DNA of 5,783 bases from Pseudomonadota bacterium (GTDB taxonomy: Bacteria > Pseudomonadota > Alphaproteobacteria > Rhizobiales > Xanthobacteraceae). Made by a program: the position numbers and the translations under genes. The notes beneath the pieces are model-generated. The model did not search any database, was not told the origin of the DNA, and was given only the letters and a program-made list of their open reading frames with translations. Location of the stretch: the NCBI GenBank assembly GCA_023433965.1, contig JAEYTQ010000645.1, positions 1 through 5,783 of the forward strand. The letters are read 5' to 3'. Positions within the stretch are counted from its first letter, which is position 1. Every line of letters begins with the position of its first letter. Shown in pieces: positions 1-5,783 of the stretch.

Positions 1-1268
1 GGACCGGTGGAACGGCCGGTCGAGCCGACGAGGCCGACGACCTGGCCGATCTTCACGATCTCGCCGACCTTGACGTTGATCTCGGAGAGATGGCCGTAGC
101 GGGTCGACAGCCCGTTGCCATGATCGACCTCCACCATGCGGCCGTAGCCGCCGGACCAGCCGGCGGAAACCACCTTGCCGTAGGCGGTGGCGCGGACGGG
201 GTCACCCGTGGCGGCTCGGAAGTCGAGGCCGGTGTGCATCGCCGGCCGTCCCAGGAAGGGATCGCTGCGGACGCCGAAGCCGGAGGTGAACTCGACCTCG
301 CCGATGACGGGCTTGCGGTAGGGCACCAGCGCCAGGGTGCGGTTGAGACGGTCCATCTCGGCGCGCGTCGTGTTGATGCGGTGAAGTTGCTTTTCGAACG
401 GTCCGGCATTGGCCGTCAGCTTGACGGGGACGAACGGCCCGCCCATCGCGCTGCGCGGCACGGCGGATTCGAGATGGGCAAGGTTCAAGCCGAGATCGCT
501 GACCACGCCGCGCATCCGACGCATGCGTGAATCCATGCTTTCCTCGACCGCATTGAGCGCCGCCATCTGGCGCCGCTCAACCTGGTCAAGCGAGTTTGCG
601 AGCCGGACCAGCACGTTGTCGAAGCTCTGATTCCGGGCAAATTGGCTTGAAGGCGCTGCCACGACGCTCGGCGCGCGCGATTCGAGGCGCGCTTCGCGGT
701 CCGGCGGCGCCACGAAGATTACGGTGTCGCTGATCGGTGACGGCTTCGGCGTCGTCTGGCCTGCATCGCTGCGCGGTGGGGCCGGGCGGGAAATCGAGCC
801 TGTGACGTCAGGCATGGCCCCGAGCGCCGTGGCCCGGGACTCCAACGCCGTCTGGCGCTTCATGATCTGGTCGAGCTTCTGATCGAACTGCTCCTGGTCC
901 AGCAGCTGCCGGCTGGTGGTGCGATCCACCTTGGCGCGCAGCTCGGCGATGCGGTCCTCATAAGCGTATTGCATCTCGGCCTGGCGGGCGATCAGCCGGG
1001 TCAGGACGTCGTCGCGAAAGGCGAAATAGGTGGCGGTCGCGGCCGACCACAGCCCGAGCAGCACCACGGTGCCGACCACGATCCAGAACACCACGGGCCC
1101 GAAGCGAACCTGCTTGCCGGCATGCACGATGGTGTAGGCGTCGTCGGTGACGGGCAGGGGAATCGCAGTTGCCGCCGCCACGGCGGCGGGACGGCGCTGG
1201 AAGGCCCGTCCGTGATCGTGGGGATGATGTTGGGGGTACTGCGAGTATTGGGCAGAACTTTTCGACAT
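1..1268 (-). CDS. Membrane-anchored M23 (LytM-type) peptidoglycan endopeptidase, C-terminus cut by window edge
   Basis: This frame reads open from an ATG at 1268 to the left edge: 422 complete codons, no stop. Residues 1-57 are a polar, presumably cytoplasmic head with a His-rich patch (HHPHDH, 14-19) and a juxtamembrane stretch YTIVHAGKQVRFG (45-57). One hydrophobic segment (about 58-84) should anchor it in the inner membrane. Heptad-like, charged helices follow (about 95-145, 215-250 and 290-315), with a Pro/Ser-rich linker at about 160-210. From about residue 320 it is a peptidase family M23 domain: HTGLDF supplies the first two zinc ligands, H345 and D349; H383 (VDHGNG) and H393 (RYGHLS) follow, and the protein reaches GSTGRSTGP, after which the family has the HLH motif. 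That motif lies outside the window, so activity cannot be confirmed, but the visible ligands are intact. By family knowledge such enzymes cleave peptidoglycan cross-links in the periplasm. The architecture resembles bactofilin-partner LmdC proteins; this is inference. A good ribosome site supports the start. Confidence 0.93.
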   Translation of the reverse strand, partial: MSKSSAQYSQYPQHHPHDHGRAFQRRPAAVAAATAIPLPVTDDAYTIVHAGKQVRFGPVVFWIVVGTVVLLGLWSAATATYFAFRDDVLTRLIARQAEMQYAYEDRIAELRAKVDRTTSRQLLDQEQFDQKLDQIMKRQTALESRATALGAMPDVTGSISRPAPPRSDAGQTTPKPSPISDTVIFVAPPDREARLESRAPSVVAAPSSQFARNQSFDNVLVRLANSLDQVERRQMAALNAVEESMDSRMRRMRGVVSDLGLNLAHLESAVPRSAMGGPFVPVKLTANAGPFEKQLHRINTTRAEMDRLNRTLALVPYRKPVIGEVEFTSGFGVRSDPFLGRPAMHTGLDFRAATGDPVRATAYGKVVSAGWSGGYGRMVEVDHGNGLSTRYGHLSEINVKVGEIVKIGQVVGLVGSTGRSTG

Positions 1269-1273
1269 CGGCA

Positions 1274-1278
1274 CTCCC
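1274..1278 (-). promoter_or_regulatory. Ribosome binding site of the M23 gene
   Basis: On the minus strand GGGAG lies five bases upstream of the ATG at 1268. It fits a Shine-Dalgarno site and supports this start. Confidence 0.65.
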
Positions 1279-1308
1279 GCGCCGGTCGGATGGGTTCCTA
1301 GCGGCTCA

Positions 1309-1322
1309 ATTGCCGCGGCAAT
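1309..1322. repeat. Perfect 14-bp palindrome ATTGCCGCGGCAAT
   Basis: The sequence equals its own reverse complement across all 14 bases. It lies 41 bp upstream of the M23 start codon (edge to edge, 1269-1308). No T-run follows on either strand, so it does not look like an intrinsic terminator. It may be an operator for a dimeric regulator or a short stem in the 5' leader. Its function is unknown. Confidence 0.55.
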
Positions 1323-1342
1323 CTGGGCCGGTCATGGTTAAT

Positions 1343-1352
1343 TTTCCGGAAA
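1343..1352. repeat. Perfect 10-bp palindrome TTTCCGGAAA
   Basis: This self-complementary site lies in the same spacer, 20 bp from the 14-bp palindrome, and overlaps the weak -10 candidate of the M23 gene. A 10-bp palindrome can occur by chance. The position is what makes it a possible operator. Confidence 0.35.
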
Positions 1353-1379
1353 TGGGAACGCGCGAATTCAACGGACTGG

Positions 1380-2069
1380 TTAAAGGCTTCTTGCCGCCTC
1401 CAGCACCGCGTCGGCATGGCCGTCGACTCGGACATTGCGCCAGATTCGGGCCACCCTGCCGTCGGCCCCAACCAGTATCGTGGTGCGAAGAATCCCTAGG
1501 AAGCGCTTGCCGTACATCGACTTTTCGCCCCAGGCGCCATAGGCCTCCAGCATCTCATGCTGCTCGTCCGAGATGAGGGGGACCTTGAGCCTGTGCTTGT
1601 CGCGAAACTTCTCCTGGGCCTTTAACGGATCGGCGGAAATCCCGAGCACGGCGGTCCCGGCGCCAGCGAAGGCGTCAGCGAGGCGCGTGAAGTCGATCGC
1701 CTCCTTGGTGCAGCCCGGCGTATCGGCCCGGGGATAGAAGAACAGGACCAGCTTTCGGCCGGCATAATCCGCCAGTGTCAGCACCTCGCCTCCGTCGCGC
1801 GGCAGGCGGAAGGCGGGCGCCTTCTGCCCCTCGGCGAGGCCGGAATTCGCCCCAGCGCGCGGGGCGGGCGATTTGGATGAATTTAACTGTTTCGATGCGG
1901 CCTTATGTGATCCTGCTTTTGCTATGGTCCCGGGTGATTTGCCTGCGCGGGTCCGCTGCGTTTTCACGGACTTTGTCTCAGTCGATGCCCGCACTTTTGC
2001 GGCCTTCTTTTTGGCGGTCGGATTGCCGGAGGACGTTTTGGACGATTTCTTTCGGGATTTCTTGGACAT
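1380..2069 (-). CDS. bcp: Peroxiredoxin, Bcp/PrxQ type, with Lys-rich N-terminal extension
   Basis: This 229-residue protein reduces hydrogen peroxide and organic or lipid hydroperoxides with thiols, by family knowledge. The thioredoxin-fold AhpC/TSA domain starts near residue 77 (GLAEGQKAPAFRLP). Its active site is FYPRADTPGCT, with peroxidatic Cys120 and Thr117; Arg195 (ILRTTILV) fits the conserved active-site arginine. Cys120 is the only cysteine: the resolving Cys found five residues later in E. coli Bcp is replaced (TPGCTKEAI), so it should work as a 1-Cys enzyme with an external thiol. Residues 1-71 are an added tail rich in Lys, Ser, Ala and Thr, with 21 Lys/Arg against one acidic residue; E. 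coli-type Bcp is only about 155 residues. The tail-coding DNA is visibly less GC-rich than its surroundings. No signal peptide or membrane segment is seen, so it is likely cytoplasmic. The ATG at 2069 is chosen for its strong ribosome site; a GTG at 2201 in the same frame would add 44 unconvincing residues. Confidence 0.94.
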   Translation of the reverse strand: MSKKSRKKSSKTSSGNPTAKKKAAKVRASTETKSVKTQRTRAGKSPGTIAKAGSHKAASKQLNSSKSPAPRAGANSGLAEGQKAPAFRLPRDGGEVLTLADYAGRKLVLFFYPRADTPGCTKEAIDFTRLADAFAGAGTAVLGISADPLKAQEKFRDKHRLKVPLISDEQHEMLEAYGAWGEKSMYGKRFLGILRTTILVGADGRVARIWRNVRVDGHADAVLEAARSL

Positions 2070-2237
2070 ACGCCTTCCTTTCGACGCTTTCGGCGGTTCA
2101 ACCGAAGCGGTATTGCAGCTCTCGTCCGGCGTGCCGGAATCGCGCCCTCGGCTGGGCAAATCTGACGACGCCGGAGTATGGTTACAAGGAATTCCACACA
2201 CTACCCCACTGCTCGTTGAACGCGCTCCCGGGGCGAA
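2070..2237. promoter_or_regulatory. Divergent intergenic region between bcp and the AsmA-like gene
   Basis: This 168-bp stretch separates two divergent starts and should hold promoters for both. On the minus strand TTGTAA (2182-2187) and CAGATT (2159-2164) have 17-bp spacing and are a weak sigma-70-like candidate for bcp. A short inverted repeat CCGGC-GT-GCCGG (2126-2137) and the palindrome GGAATTCC (2188-2195) are present. An in-frame TGA at 2217-2219 limits how far upstream the AsmA-like gene can begin. No operator of a known regulator is recognised. Confidence 0.45.
2073..2080 (-). promoter_or_regulatory. Ribosome binding site that fixes the bcp start
   Basis: On the minus strand AAGGAAGG ends three bases before the ATG at 2069; its AAGGA core is six bases away. 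This is the best Shine-Dalgarno match in the window and decides for the 2069 start over the upstream GTG at 2201. Confidence 0.8.
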
Positions 2238-5200
2238 ATGACGAACAGCAGGAATATTCGAGGTATGGCGGCCGTGCCGGCGCAGGGAGCTTCACGTCCC
2301 GCGAACGGCTGCGGTCCCGGCGGCGCTCAATCCTATGACGGGCGCCTGTATCGAGAGGCAATGGCAAGGAATACGTCGCCCCAGGACTACAACCGGGATT
2401 TCGATCGGCGCGGCGGCCAATATGAGCCGCAGGAATGGGACGATGCCGACTGGGACCCCGATCAGGAAGCGGCGGCGGGCCATCGCGCACGCCGGCTGCT
2501 GGCGCGTTCCGGTTCGGGACTTCATCGGTTCGGTTTCGGATTCGGCGCGTTGCGGCGCCGGGTCGGTGGTGGCCGCTGGCTGAAGCGCGCGGCCGTCGCC
2601 GTCGCCACCGTGATCGTCGTTTTCGTCGGCTGCTTCGGTGCGCTGTGGTGGCGGCTCGGCGCCGGCCCGATCAATCTCGACATCGCAACGCCATGGCTGG
2701 CGGCAGCGATCGAGGACAATATCGGCCACGGCAACACGGTTGAGATCGGCGGCACCCAGATCGAGCGCGCCGGCCGGATCCGCATCGCCGTCCGCATCCG
2801 TGACATCGTCGTTCGCGATCGCGATCACGCCGTCGTCGCCAGCGCCCCGAAGGCCGAGGTGAAGCTGTCGGGCGCGGCCCTGCTGATGGGGCACCTGCGC
2901 GCCGAGAGCCTCAATCTCGTCGACGCCGAACTCGCCATCCGCATTGCGCCTGACGGCACCGTCACGGTGTCCGCCGGCGACACCGCAAAGCCGCTGGCGA
3001 CGGGTGTCGCCTCGAAGAAGGACGCCGGCCTGCCGCCGACATTCCCGCGCAGCGGTGTCCCGCCGCCGCCATTCGCGACAGCGCCCGCGGGCCCGGAGGC
3101 ATCGCAGGCCGCGCCGCAGGCGACCGCCCAGGCCGGCATCCTTCAGGGCCTCGACTGGCTCGACAGCCTGAGCATGACCGGCCTCGACGGTCAGAACCTC
3201 AACCAGATCGGCCTGAAGAACGGCAACCTGATCGTCGATGATCAGCAGCGCGGCAGTAAATGGTCGTTCGAGAACATCACGCTCAGCCTGCGCCGGCCGA
3301 GCCGCGGCGGCGTCGCGCTCAGCCTCGGCGAGGAGGGCGCGCGCCCGTGGATGCTGCGCGCCACGATCGGCCCGGCCGAGAACGGCGTGCGCTCGGTCGA
3401 CATCAAGGCAGACAAGGTCTCGACCTCCAACATCCTGCTGGCGCTGCGGGTCAAGGATCTCACCTATACCGCCGACCTGCCGCTGACGGGCGAGCTCAAG
3501 GGCGAGCTCGGCCGCGACGGCGTGCCGACCTTCTTCCGGGGCAAGATCACAGCGGGCGCCGGCAACATCATCGACACCGACACGCCCGACTATCCGATGG
3601 CGATCGATTCCGCCGAGTTCAACGTCGAGTGGGACGCCAACCGGCGGGTGCTGGTCGCACCGTTCAAGGTTTTGTCGGGCGCGAACCGCCTGACGCTGCT
3701 GGCGCATCTCGAGCCGCCCAACGGCGCCACCAACGACTGGCAGCTCGGCTTCAGCGGCGGTTCGATCCTGCTCGGCGGCATCGACAACGAGCCGCCGCTC
3801 GTCTTCAACCGCATCGCGATCGGCTTCCGTTTCGACAGCGACCACAAGCGCATCGTGCTGACGCAGGCCGATGTCTCCAATGGCGAGATCGGCGTCGCCG
3901 GCACCGGCGCTCTCGATTATTCCGGTGAGCCGCGGCTGACGCTCGGCTTTGCGGGTACGCCGATGTCGGCCTCCGCCCTGAAGCGGATGTGGCCGACGCT
4001 GATCGTCCCGGAATTGCGCGAATGGGTGATCGAGCGAATCGAGCGGGGAACGCTCCAGCGCATCGAGATCGGCGTCAACTCGCCGACCAAGAACCTGCCG
4101 CGCAAGGGGCCGCCCATTCCGGACGACGGCTTGTCCGTCAACATCGTGGCGAGCGGGGTCGCGGTCCGCCCCGTGGACGGCATGCCGGTGGTGCGCGATG
4201 CCGATCTGAAGGCGCGCGTGACCGGGCGCACCGCGACCGTGAACATCGGGCAGGGCGTTGCGGATACCCCCTCGGGTCGCAAGGTCACGATCTCCGACTT
4301 TGTGTTCGAGGTGCCCGACATGGCGCCGAAGCCGTCGCCGTCGCGGACCAGGTTCCGCGTCGATGGCCCGGTGCCTGCGGCCGCCGAAATGCTCGCCAAT
4401 GATCGGCTGAGCGATCTGTCGGCGACGGTCGTCGATCCCAACACCAGCAAGGGAACGTTCTCGGCGACCATCCAGCTCGGCATGCCGGTCAAGGGCGAGC
4501 TGACCAAGTCCGACACCACTTACGCCGTCACGGCCGACCTCAACGGCTTCGCAGCCGACAAGCTGGTGATGAACCAGAAGCTGGAGGCCAACAATCTCAA
4601 GATCGCCGCCAACAACCAGGGCTATCAGGTCAAGGGCGACGTCAAGATCAACGGCCAGGCAGCCTCGCTCGACTATCGCAAGCCGGCCGAGGGCGATGCG
4701 GACGTCAGGTTGCAGGCGACGCTGGACGATGCCAGCCGCGCACGGCTCGGCTTCGATCTCAGCCCCGCCGTCAGCGGATCGCTGCCGATCAAGCTGTCGG
4801 GCAAGATCGCGGGCGGCGCGGAGCAGACCACCAAGCTCGGCGTCGAGGCCGACCTGACCGCGGTCAGGCTCGACAATATCCTGCCCGGCTGGGTCAAGCT
4901 GCCGGGCAAGTCCGGCAAGGCCAGCTTCAAGGTGGTGCCGACGGCGCAATCGACCCGGTTCGAGGACATCGTGATCGAGGGCGGCGGCGCCTCGATCAAG
5001 GGCTCGCTCGAAGTCGATGCGAACGGCGACCTCATGAATGCGAATTTCCCGACCTACGCGCCGTCCGACGGCGACAAGGCCTCGCTCCGAGTGGAGCGCA
5101 GCCAGGACGGTGTGGTGCGCGGCACCATGCGCGGCGACGTGTTCGACGGCCGCGGTTTCCTGAAGTCGGCGATCTCAGGTCATTCCAAGGACGACAAGAG

Positions 5201-5783
5201 CAAGTTGAAGAACGTCGATTTCGACATCGACGTCAAGCTCGGCGCCGTCGCCGGATTCAACGGCGAGGCCATGCGCAGCCTCGATGCCAAGATGTCGAAA
5301 CGCAACGGCGCGGTGAAAGCCCTGACGCTGAGCGGCAAGATCGGCCGCGACACGCCGGTGGCGGCCGATCTGCGCGGCGGCCGCGCCCAGGGCAACCGCG
5401 AGGTGATCTATCTCCAGACCAACGATGCCGGCGCGCTGCTGCGCTTCACCGACACCTACACCAAGGCCGTCGGCGGCCAGATGGTGGTGGCGATGGAGCC
5501 GCCGACATCGGAGCCGAACACCGCGCGCGAAGGCCTCATCAACGTGCGCGACTTCACGGTGAAGGGCGAGGCGCAACTCGAGCGCGTGGCTGCCGGCGCG
5601 CCCAACGGCACCGGCAACGGCGTCTCCTTCAGCGCGCTGCGCGCCGAGTTCACGCGGCAGAACGGCGCGCTCACCATCCGCGACGGCGTGGTCAAGGGCC
5701 CCATGATCGGTGCCACCATCGAGGGCTCGATCGACTATCCCGGCAACCAGGTCTGCATGAGCGGCACCTTCGTGCCGATGTAC
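2238..5783 (+). CDS. AsmA-like/DUF3971 (YhdP-related) inner-membrane-anchored protein, C-terminus cut by window edge
   Basis: This frame stays open for 1182 codons to the right edge. Residues 1-117 are polar and presumably cytoplasmic, with an acidic, aromatic stretch (YEPQEWDDADWDPDQE, 62-77) and then a very basic one (about 82-117). A single membrane helix follows (about 118-138, WLKRAAVAVATVIVVF onset). The rest is periplasmic, with alternating short beta-strand patterns typical of AsmA-like repeats, interrupted by a Pro/Ala-rich linker (264-298). MWPTLIVPELREWV (584 onward), then ERGTLQRIEIG, resembles the YhdP/DUF3971 family hallmark of a 'WLP...W...G' segment. The end, IEGSIDYPGNQV...GTFVPMY (1161-1182), matches the start of the AsmA-like C-terminal motif, so perhaps 80-110 residues are missing (estimate). 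E. coli relatives YhdP, TamB and YdbH form long grooves carrying phospholipids between inner and outer membranes; that role is inferred here. The longest start (2238) has a poor ribosome site; ATG 2361 is the main alternative. Confidence 0.88.
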   Translation, partial: MTNSRNIRGMAAVPAQGASRPANGCGPGGAQSYDGRLYREAMARNTSPQDYNRDFDRRGGQYEPQEWDDADWDPDQEAAAGHRARRLLARSGSGLHRFGFGFGALRRRVGGGRWLKRAAVAVATVIVVFVGCFGALWWRLGAGPINLDIATPWLAAAIEDNIGHGNTVEIGGTQIERAGRIRIAVRIRDIVVRDRDHAVVASAPKAEVKLSGAALLMGHLRAESLNLVDAELAIRIAPDGTVTVSAGDTAKPLATGVASKKDAGLPPTFPRSGVPPPPFATAPAGPEASQAAPQATAQAGILQGLDWLDSLSMTGLDGQNLNQIGLKNGNLIVDDQQRGSKWSFENITLSLRRPSRGGVALSLGEEGARPWMLRATIGPAENGVRSVDIKADKVSTSNILLALRVKDLTYTADLPLTGELKGELGRDGVPTFFRGKITAGAGNIIDTDTPDYPMAIDSAEFNVEWDANRRVLVAPFKVLSGANRLTLLAHLEPPNGATNDWQLGFSGGSILLGGIDNEPPLVFNRIAIGFRFDSDHKRIVLTQADVSNGEIGVAGTGALDYSGEPRLTLGFAGTPMSASALKRMWPTLIVPELREWVIERIERGTLQRIEIGVNSPTKNLPRKGPPIPDDGLSVNIVASGVAVRPVDGMPVVRDADLKARVTGRTATVNIGQGVADTPSGRKVTISDFVFEVPDMAPKPSPSRTRFRVDGPVPAAAEMLANDRLSDLSATVVDPNTSKGTFSATIQLGMPVKGELTKSDTTYAVTADLNGFAADKLVMNQKLEANNLKIAANNQGYQVKGDVKINGQAASLDYRKPAEGDADVRLQATLDDASRARLGFDLSPAVSGSLPIKLSGKIAGGAEQTTKLGVEADLTAVRLDNILPGWVKLPGKSGKASFKVVPTAQSTRFEDIVIEGGGASIKGSLEVDANGDLMNANFPTYAPSDGDKASLRVERSQDGVVRGTMRGDVFDGRGFLKSAISGHSKDDKSKLKNVDFDIDVKLGAVAGFNGEAMRSLDAKMSKRNGAVKALTLSGKIGRDTPVAADLRGGRAQGNREVIYLQTNDAGALLRFTDTYTKAVGGQMVVAMEPPTSEPNTAREGLINVRDFTVKGEAQLERVAAGAPNGTGNGVSFSALRAEFTRQNGALTIRDGVVKGPMIGATIEGSIDYPGNQVCMSGTFVPMY
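2353..2363 (+). promoter_or_regulatory. Alternative start of the AsmA-like gene (ATG 2361) with close Shine-Dalgarno
   Basis: GAGAGG at 2353-2358 precedes an in-frame ATG at 2361 (Met42 of the long form) by two bases, closer than ideal. The 2238 start has only GGGG (2230-2233) four bases upstream. Codons between the two starts are less G/C-biased at the third position (about 26 of 41) than the body of the gene. The sequence alone does not settle the choice. Confidence 0.4.

Larger units (their letters stand above)
1269..1379 (-). other. Spacer between the peroxiredoxin and M23 genes, with weak promoter candidate
   Basis: This 111-bp non-coding stretch separates two genes on the same strand. 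It is patchily AT-rich and holds two perfect palindromes, listed separately. Read on the minus strand, TTGAAT (1366-1371) and GAAAAT (1341-1346) resemble -35 and -10 boxes, but the 19-bp spacing is long, so this is only a weak promoter candidate. I see no GC-rich hairpin followed by a T-run, so read-through from the peroxiredoxin gene is possible. Confidence 0.4.

Noticed and set aside
90..630. Plus-strand frames opposite the M23 domain
   Set aside because: The minus strand carries unmistakable M23 motifs across this stretch, so these are shadows.
1336..1384. GGTTAA motifs as a CtrA site
   Set aside because: The two copies are about 40 bp apart, not the TTAA-N7-TTAA arrangement, and one overlaps the bcp stop codon.
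2070..2201. Longer bcp start at a GTG (2201) adding 44 residues
   Set aside because: The added peptide resembles no leader, no good ribosome site precedes it, and a strong one precedes the ATG at 2069.
2188..2217. EcfG-type general stress promoter (GGAA...CGTT) before the AsmA-like gene
   Set aside because: GGAAT at 2188 and CGTT at 2214 are separated by 21 bp, where the EcfG consensus as I know it needs 16-17, and the -35 lacks the final C.
3260..3928. 222-codon plus-strand frame within the AsmA-like gene
   Set aside because: It is an out-of-frame, Arg-rich shadow of the real reading frame, which continues through it with clear AsmA-like sequence.
2292..4949. 885-codon open frame on the minus strand opposite the AsmA-like gene
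   Set aside because: Its composition is almost wholly Arg, Asp, Gly, Ala and His with no domain-like pattern, and it mirrors the third-position G/C bias of the real plus-strand gene. Long antisense frames like this are expected in GC-rich genomes.
5175..5576. 133-codon minus-strand frame near the right edge
   Set aside because: It lies entirely inside the AsmA-like coding sequence, has shadow-type composition and no convincing ribosome site.

Overview
The window is GC-rich and tightly packed. Gene content and codon use suggest an alphaproteobacterium of the order Hyphomicrobiales, most likely the Bradyrhizobium/Rhodopseudomonas group (Nitrobacteraceae). That placement rests on recalled protein similarity, not a search. 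There are three protein-coding genes, two of them cut by the window edges. I see no RNA gene, mobile element, CRISPR array or clear terminator.

Layout: 1-1268 (minus) is a membrane-anchored, coiled-coil M23 (LytM-type) peptidoglycan endopeptidase. It is cut at the left edge just where the final zinc-binding HxH motif should begin. A 111-bp spacer with two perfect palindromes (1269-1379) separates it from 1380-2069 (minus), a Bcp/PrxQ-type peroxiredoxin carrying an unusual, highly basic N-terminal tail of about 70 residues. A 168-bp divergent intergenic region (2070-2237) follows. From 2238 to the right edge (plus) runs one very long open frame, 1182 codons without a stop. It encodes an inner-membrane-anchored AsmA-like/DUF3971 protein related to YhdP, lacking only its extreme C-terminus here.

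Together the locus has an envelope theme: a peptidoglycan hydrolase that may belong to a bactofilin-linked cell-shape module, a thiol peroxidase, and a giant protein of the family that moves phospholipids between inner and outer membrane. The two minus-strand genes could be co-transcribed (peroxiredoxin first); the AsmA-like gene is divergent. No wholly new system is evident. The parts most worth a second look are the basic tail on the peroxiredoxin, the LmdC-like architecture of the M23 protein with a predicted bactofilin neighbour off the left edge, and the long cytoplasmic N-terminal extension of the AsmA-like protein.
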